Shown: positions 56,979-64,000 of the stretch, piece by piece
Layout: the number at the start of each line of letters is the position of its first letter
How positions within the stretch are numbered: position 1 is the stretch's first letter
DNA from: Afipia clevelandensis ATCC 49720
Lineage (GTDB): Bacteria; Pseudomonadota; Alphaproteobacteria; Rhizobiales; Xanthobacteraceae
Length of the DNA: 64,000 nt
Direction: 5' to 3'
Assembly: GCF_000336555.1 (NCBI RefSeq)
Contig: NZ_KB375281.1
Location: 1,661,578 to 1,725,577 of the forward strand
Notes under the pieces: model-generated
Database searches by the model: none
Seen by the model: only the letters and a program-made list of their open reading frames with translations
What the model was told of the DNA's origin: nothing
Made by a program: the position numbers and the translations under genes

Positions 56979-57905
56979 CTAGAAAACGGCCGGAACGTAC
57001 ATTTCGGCCGGAACCGGGCCGCGCAGATAGTCCGGATTGCGGACCCTTGCCGGTAACACCACCGGCTGATGGGCGACATCCTGATAGGGAATCTGGCTCA
57101 ACAGGTGCGACATGCAGTTCAGCCGGGCCCGCTTTTTGTCCACAGCATCCACGATCCACCAGGGAGAATCCGGCAGATGGGTCCGCTCCAGCATGGTTTC
57201 CTTGGCCTTGGTATAAAGCTCCCAGCGGGTACGGGCCTCCACGTCCATCGGGCTCAGTTTCCACTGCTTGAGCGGGTCGTGGATCCGTATGTTGAACCGG
57301 AATTCCTGCTCCTCATCGGTGATCGAGAACCAGTATTTCAGCAGGATGATGTCGGAGCGAATCAGCATCCGCTCGAATTCCGGCACCGACTGGAAGAACT
57401 CCTGATACTGCTCCTCGCTGCAGAAGCCCATCACCCGCTCGACACCGGCGCGGTTGTACCAGGAGCGGTCGAACAGCACGATCTCCCCGCCGGCCGGAAG
57501 ATGCGCCGCATAACGCTGGAAATACCACTGGGTGCGCTCGCGCTCGTTTGGCGCCGGCAGCGCAGCGACACGGCAGACGCGCGGATTGAGCCGCTGGGTG
57601 ATGCGCTTGATGACGCCGCCCTTGCCAGCCGAGTCGCGGCCCTCGAAAAGAACCACGACCTTCTTCTTTTCGTGCTGCACCCAGTCCTGCAATTTCACCA
57701 GTTCGGTCTGCAGGCGGAGCAGTTCGCGAAAGTAAACCCTGCGGTCGATGGACGGACGCCCGGACCGATCCGGCGCATCCTTCACCAGCGCATCAAGGCG
57801 CTCGTCGTCCAATTCCAGTTCCAGCTCTTCATCGAGGCTGTCCGCCATCTCCTGATGAATGCGCGCACGGAGCGCGGCCTCGATGCTCTGGGTCATGTCG
57901 TTCAT
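56979..57905 (-). CDS. ppk2: Polyphosphate kinase 2
   Basis: 308-residue PPK2, class I type. Walker A is GRDSAGKGG at 89-97, lid region QRLNPRVCRVAALPAPNERERTQWYFQRY, Walker B FDRSWYNRAGVERVMGFC. An acidic N-terminal helix (DSLDEELELELDDERLD) precedes the core. It phosphorylates nucleoside diphosphates using polyphosphate. It is monocistronic on the minus strand between alaS and the divergent glycine riboswitch/gcv operon. GGAGG lies shortly before ATG 57905. Confidence 0.95.
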   Translation of the reverse strand: MNDMTQSIEAALRARIHQEMADSLDEELELELDDERLDALVKDAPDRSGRPSIDRRVYFRELLRLQTELVKLQDWVQHEKKKVVVLFEGRDSAGKGGVIKRITQRLNPRVCRVAALPAPNERERTQWYFQRYAAHLPAGGEIVLFDRSWYNRAGVERVMGFCSEEQYQEFFQSVPEFERMLIRSDIILLKYWFSITDEEQEFRFNIRIHDPLKQWKLSPMDVEARTRWELYTKAKETMLERTHLPDSPWWIVDAVDKKRARLNCMSHLLSQIPYQDVAHQPVVLPARVRNPDYLRGPVPAEMYVPAVF

Positions 57906-58093
57906 GCGCGCCTCCCGCAGGATGTGATGCGGAAAACCATTGCAAGCCTCCCGTTACATCGGTGTGACAGGCCCGCCGCTGGCCCGATTGTGCGACAATT
58001 GTGGTCATTGTGATGAAAATCTGTCGTTGAAAGCGGCAGGCCGCCGCGTTGACTTCCGCCTTGATCGGGTGTTCTTTCCGGTCAAGACGTCAC

Positions 58094-58250
58094 GTCGGGA
58101 GAGACCGGCTTTTTGCCGGCGCCGAAGGAGCAACCGCCCCGGAAACTCTCAGGCAAAAGGACCGTGTGACGGACTGAAATCTGGAAAGAGATGCGGCCGG
58201 TGACGGCGCGGCATCCGCCGACGGGATAATACTCTCAGGCACAGCGACAG
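58094..58250 (+). promoter_or_regulatory. Tandem glycine riboswitch
   Basis: Two consecutive glycine aptamers upstream of gcvT. Aptamer 1 has GGGAGAGACCGG (from 58097), the GCCGAAGGAGCAA core (58131 on) and CTCTCAGGCAAAAGGACCG (to about 58164). Aptamer 2 has GGAAAGAGATGCGG (from 58183), CCGCCGACGGGATAATACTCTCAGGCACAGCGACAG-type core to 58250. The short linker between them is typical. Glycine binding turns on gcv expression in characterised relatives. The 3' edge leads directly into a hairpin next to the gcvT ribosome site. Confidence 0.95.
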
Positions 58251-58266
58251 ATGGGGCTTCGACAGA

Positions 58267-58289
58267 GATTCGGGAACTGGTCCCGAATC
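58267..58289 (+). promoter_or_regulatory. Expression-platform hairpin before gcvT
   Basis: GATTCGGGA (58267-58275) and TCCCGAATC (58281-58289) form a perfect 9-bp stem with an ACTGG loop. The gcvT ribosome site AGGAG (58294-58298) begins 5 nt after it and lies 7 nt before the ATG. With no T-run, the platform probably acts on translation initiation or RNA stability rather than by termination. Both arms contain GANTC. Confidence 0.6.
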
Positions 58290-58305
58290 CGTCAGGAGCC
58301 CGATC

Positions 58306-59463
58306 ATGCTAGCTGCCGAGCGCCCCTCACCCGAACCCGCACTGAAGCGCGTTCCGCTGCATGATCTTCATGTGGCGCGCGGCGGCAAGATCGTGCCTTT
58401 CGCGGGCTATGAGATGCCGGTGCAATATGCCGCCGGCGTGCTGAAGGAACATCTCCACACCCGCGCCTCCGCAGGCCTGTTCGATGTCTCGCATATGGGC
58501 CAGATCGTGCTGCGGCCGAAATCCGGCAAGGTGGAAGACGCCGCCCGCGCGCTGGAGCAACTGGTGCCGCAGGACATTGTTGCTGTTGCGCCCGGCCGCC
58601 AGCGCTATGCGCAGTTCACCAATGACGGCGGCGGCATTCTCGACGACCTGATGGTGGCGAATTTCGGCGATCACCTGTTTCTGGTGGTCAATGCCGCCTG
58701 CAAGACCGAGGACGAAGCGCATCTGCGCAAGCATCTCTCCGACACCTGCGTGATCGAACCGCTGACCGATCGAGCCCTGATCGCGCTGCAGGGACGGAAG
58801 GCCGCCGAAGTGCTGGCCAAACTCGCCCCGAGCGTGACCACGATGAAGTTCATGGATGCCGGGCCGCACGCGGTTCTCGGCATCGCCTGCTTCGTGTCGC
58901 GTTCCGGCTATACCGGCGAGGATGGTTTCGAGATTTCGGTCCCGGCGAAAGACGCCGAACGTCTCGCGACCGCCCTGCTCGCGGACCCCGCCGTGCTGCC
59001 GATCGGCCTTGGCGCGCGTGACAGCCTGCGGCTTGAAGCGGGCCTGTGTCTCTATGGTCATGACATCGACACCACGACCACGCCGGTCGAAGGCGCGCTG
59101 GAATGGTCGGTGCAGAAGAGCCGCCGCACCGGCGGCGCGCGGGCGGGAGGTTTTCCCGGCGCGGACATTATCCTGAAACAGTTCGACACCGGAGCCTCGC
59201 GCCGCCGCGTCGGCCTGCGCGCCGAAGGCCGTGCCCCGGTGCGCGAACACGCGGCACTCCACGCCAGCGAAACCTCATCGGACAAAATCGGCACCGTCAC
59301 ATCGGGCGGCTTCGGCCCGACGCTGAATGCACCCGTGGCCATGGGCTATCTGCCGACCTCGCTTTCCACCGAAGGCACCATCGTCTTTGCCGATGTGCGC
59401 GGCCAGCGATTGCCGCTGCGCGTGTCCGCGATGCCGTTCGTGCCCAATGGCTGCAAACGATAA
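58306..59463 (+). CDS. gcvT: Glycine cleavage system T protein (aminomethyltransferase)
   Basis: 385 residues. It opens [55 protein letters not shown], the usual GcvT N-terminus with the tetrahydrofolate-binding Asp in [37 protein letters not shown] and [17 protein letters not shown] follow. It releases ammonia from the H-protein aminomethyl arm and transfers the one-carbon unit to folate. It is the first gene of gcvT-gcvH-gcvP under the glycine riboswitch. The ribosome site AGGAG is 7 nt upstream. Confidence 0.96.
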   Translation: MLAAERPSPEPALKRVPLHDLHVARGGKIVPFAGYEMPVQYAAGVLKEHLHTRASAGLFDVSHMGQIVLRPKSGKVEDAARALEQLVPQDIVAVAPGRQRYAQFTNDGGGILDDLMVANFGDHLFLVVNAACKTEDEAHLRKHLSDTCVIEPLTDRALIALQGRKAAEVLAKLAPSVTTMKFMDAGPHAVLGIACFVSRSGYTGEDGFEISVPAKDAERLATALLADPAVLPIGLGARDSLRLEAGLCLYGHDIDTTTTPVEGALEWSVQKSRRTGGARAGGFPGADIILKQFDTGASRRRVGLRAEGRAPVREHAALHASETSSDKIGTVTSGGFGPTLNAPVAMGYLPTSLSTEGTIVFADVRGQRLPLRVSAMPFVPNGCKR

Positions 59464-59482
59464 TTCAACGCTGAGGAATGAC

Positions 59483-59848
59483 ATGACCACGCTTTACACG
59501 TCCGATCATGAATGGCTCCAGATCGATGGCGACGTCGCCACCATCGGCATCACCGACTACGCGCAAACCCAACTCGGCGACGTGGTGTTCGTCGAACTGC
59601 CGAAGGTGGGCCGCGCCTTGAAGAAGGCTGAAGCCGCCGCCGTGGTGGAAAGCGTCAAGGCCGCATCCGATGTCTATGCGCCGATCACCGGCGAGGTCAT
59701 CGAGATCAACGACGCACTGGTGGCCGATCCCTCGCTGATCAATTCCGACCCCGGCAAGGCCGCATGGTTCTTCAAGATCAGGATTGCCAACAAGGGCGAT
59801 CTCGACGGCCTGATGGATGAAGCTGCGTACAAGGACCATACGGCGTGA
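59483..59848 (+). CDS. gcvH: Glycine cleavage system H protein
   Basis: 121-residue lipoyl carrier: [36 protein letters not shown], and [17 protein letters not shown] with Lys59 as the lipoylation site. It shuttles the aminomethyl group from GcvP to GcvT. GAGGAA lies 6 nt before ATG 59483, 19 bp after gcvT. A palindromic repeat separates it from gcvP. Confidence 0.97.
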   Translation: MTTLYTSDHEWLQIDGDVATIGITDYAQTQLGDVVFVELPKVGRALKKAEAAAVVESVKAASDVYAPITGEVIEINDALVADPSLINSDPGKAAWFFKIRIANKGDLDGLMDEAAYKDHTA

Positions 59849-59849
59849 C

Positions 59850-59925
59850 CGTCATTGCGAGCGAAGCGACGCAATCCACCTTCCAAAAGCTGGATTGCCT
59901 CGTCGCTCCGCTCCTCGCAATGACG
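59850..59925. repeat. 76-bp palindromic repeat inside the gcv operon
   Basis: CGTCATTGCGAG (59850-59861) and CTCGCAATGACG (59914-59925) are perfect outer arms. Inner arms CGAAGCGACGCAATCCA and TGGATTGCCTCGTCGCTCCG pair well. This 'GTCATTGCGAGCGAAGCGACGCAATCCA' element is a familiar dispersed repeat of Bradyrhizobium-type genomes. It starts two bases after the gcvH stop and ends 32 bp before gcvP, so it will form a long hairpin within the operon mRNA. Confidence 0.85.
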
Positions 59926-59957
59926 ACTTTTGAATTCTTGCCTTCAAGGAGAAGTCC

Positions 59958-62819
<2,862 letters not shown>

Positions 62820-62844
62820 GTCCGCTCGCGCGGTTTCTAAACCG

Positions 62845-62968
62845 GTCGTCCCCGCGAAAGCGGGGAGCCACCTTCTTCTTTCTCATCTGACGAGAGCTAC
62901 GCATCCATCCCGCATCCCACGGCATCGATAGCTCAGGGAGTATGGGTCCCCGCTTTCGCGGGGACGAC
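62845..62968. repeat. Paired GTCGTCCCCGCGAAAGCGGGGA repeat arms between gcvP and recA
   Basis: The 22-bp arm at 62845-62866 and its exact inverted copy at 62947-62968 flank an 80-bp spacer. Each arm is itself palindromic at its core (CCCCGCGAAAGCGGGG). This is another dispersed intergenic repeat of the Bradyrhizobium group. Most of the 317-bp gcvP-recA gap is this repeat; the rest (62969-63136) includes GC-rich inverted parts (CCGGGC-CGAG-GCCCGG near 63109-63124) that could end the recA transcript, without a T-run. Confidence 0.75.
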
Positions 62969-63136
62969 GCGGAGAACAGCCGCGCTCGTCGCTCAAAACA
63001 AATCGGGCGCTGGGGATGTCGGCAACTCAACATCCACAACGCCCGTTTGCTTCCGAAGATGCGATGGATGCCCGAAAAGGATTCCCGTCTTTCCGGATCG
63101 CACCTGATCCGGGCCGAGGCCCGGCTCGAAACTTGA

Positions 63137-64000
63137 TTAGTCTTCCGCCGGCTCCTCGCCGTCGGCATCGCGCTCCGGCGAGCCGGCCAGAATCTGCTCG
63201 GCGATCAGGCCCGAATTCTGCCGGATCGAGGCCTCGATCTTCGCCGTCATCTCCGGATTGGCTTTCAGGAAGGCCTTGGCGTTCTCGCGGCCCTGCCCGA
63301 GGCGCTGGCTGTCATAGGAGAACCAGGCGCCGGACTTCTCGACCAGGCCGGCCTTGACGCCGAGATCGAGGATTTCGCCCATCTTGGAGACGCCCTCGCC
63401 GTACATGATATCGAATTCGACCTGCTTGAACGGCGGCGCCAGCTTGTTCTTCACCACCTTGACGCGGGTGGTGTTGCCGACGACCTCGTCGCGCTCCTTG
63501 ATCTGGCCGATGCGGCGGATGTCGAGACGCACGGAGGCGTAGAACTTCAGCGCATTGCCGCCGGTGGTGGTTTCGGGCGAGCCGTACATCACACCGATCT
63601 TCATGCGGATCTGGTTGATGAAGATCACCATGGTGTGGGACTTGTTGATCGAGGCGGTCAGCTTGCGCAGCGCCTGGCTCATCAATCGCGCCTGCAGGCC
63701 GGGAAGGCTGTCGCCCATTTCGCCTTCGAGTTCGGCGCGCGGCACGAGCGCTGCCACCGAGTCGACAATCAGCACGTCCACCGCGCCGGAGCGCACCAGC
63801 GTGTCGGCGATTTCCAGCGCCTGCTCGCCATGGTCCGGCTGCGAAATCAAAAGTTCATCGACATTGACGCCGAGCTTGCGGGCATAGACCGGATCGAGCG
63901 CGTGTTCGGCGTCGATGAAGGCGCAGATGCCGCCCTTCTTCTGGGCTTCGGCCACCGTATGCAGCGCCAGCGTGGTCTTGCCGGAAGATTCAGGCCCGTA
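63137..64000 (-). CDS. recA: Recombinase RecA, 3' part (N-terminus beyond the window)
   Basis: 288 codons visible, cut at the window end just before Walker A; the first visible residues read [15 protein letters not shown]. Further RecA hallmarks are [59 protein letters not shown], the [50 protein letters not shown] stretch (loop L2), and an acidic C-terminal tail ([12 protein letters not shown]). It coats single-stranded DNA for strand exchange and triggers LexA cleavage. The promoter and any LexA box lie outside the window. Confidence 0.98.
   Translation of the reverse strand, partial: YGPESSGKTTLALHTVAEAQKKGGICAFIDAEHALDPVYARKLGVNVDELLISQPDHGEQALEIADTLVRSGAVDVLIVDSVAALVPRAELEGEMGDSLPGLQARLMSQALRKLTASINKSHTMVIFINQIRMKIGVMYGSPETTTGGNALKFYASVRLDIRRIGQIKERDEVVGNTTRVKVVKNKLAPPFKQVEFDIMYGEGVSKMGEILDLGVKAGLVEKSGAWFSYDSQRLGQGRENAKAFLKANPEMTAKIEASIRQNSGLIAEQILAGSPERDADGEEPAED

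Overview
The window is chromosomal DNA from an alphaproteobacterium of the Bradyrhizobium / Rhodopseudomonas / Afipia / Nitrobacter group (Nitrobacteraceae). The evidence is the high G+C coding DNA, the protein sequences themselves (PurC, RecA, AlaS and DUF1476/ATPase zeta inhibitor are alphaproteobacterial in type), and several dispersed intergenic palindromes of the kind found in these genomes. I cannot name the species. I see no phage, transposase, plasmid functions, CRISPR array, rRNA or tRNA. Gene density is high.

Layout. 70-7300 (minus strand): an exported DUF4189 protein, then a tightly packed molybdenum-hydroxylase cluster: coxG-like SRPBCC, coxS-like [2Fe-2S] and coxM-like FAD subunits, MoxR AAA+ ATPase (CoxD), VWA protein (CoxE), two XdhC/CoxI proteins, and a fused molybdopterin-binding/nucleotidyltransferase protein. 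The molybdenum-binding large subunit (coxL) is absent. 7485-10049: pcaB-pcaD-pcaC of the protocatechuate branch of the beta-ketoadipate pathway. 10945-16358: a complete branched-chain amino-acid-type ABC importer (livH, livM, livG, livF, a small membrane protein, and a periplasmic binding protein). 16472-20878: CcdA-like membrane protein, P1-family peptidase, a glycine-rich exported peptide, an outer-membrane beta-barrel and an EF-hand protein. 21151-25946: housekeeping genes rpe, purB, a MOSC protein, murI, an exported cupin and rpsD.

26017-35138: a LuxR-type regulator divergent from a large autotransporter, then two paralogous class-C beta-lactamase-like serine hydrolases flanking a threonine-aldolase-family enzyme. 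35307-44945: purine biosynthesis (purC, purS, purQ, purL) with bolA and grxD on the minus strand. Plus-strand genes lie between them: ergothioneine egtB-egtD, a DUF427 gene and a PaaI-type thioesterase. An LtrA-family membrane gene sits on the minus strand. 45296-54078: ATPase zeta inhibitor, exported GlcG/HbpS-like protein, a TrmJ-type RNA methyltransferase fused to a DUF559 domain, an EmrA/EmrB-type efflux pair, a 42-bp-period palindromic repeat array rich in GANTC sites, icd, and two tandem paralogous double winged-helix proteins. 54142-64000: alaS, ppk2, a tandem glycine riboswitch followed by gcvT-gcvH-gcvP, and the 3' part of recA, which runs off the window end.

Most genes are ordinary core metabolism. 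The points worth a second look are the GANTC-dense repeat array upstream of icd, the cox-type cluster that lacks its catalytic subunit, the methyltransferase-DUF559 fusion, an internal patch of alaS with unusual base composition, the tandem double-HTH pair and the glycine-rich peptide ending in CGCGH. I did not find a clear multi-gene system that looks wholly new.
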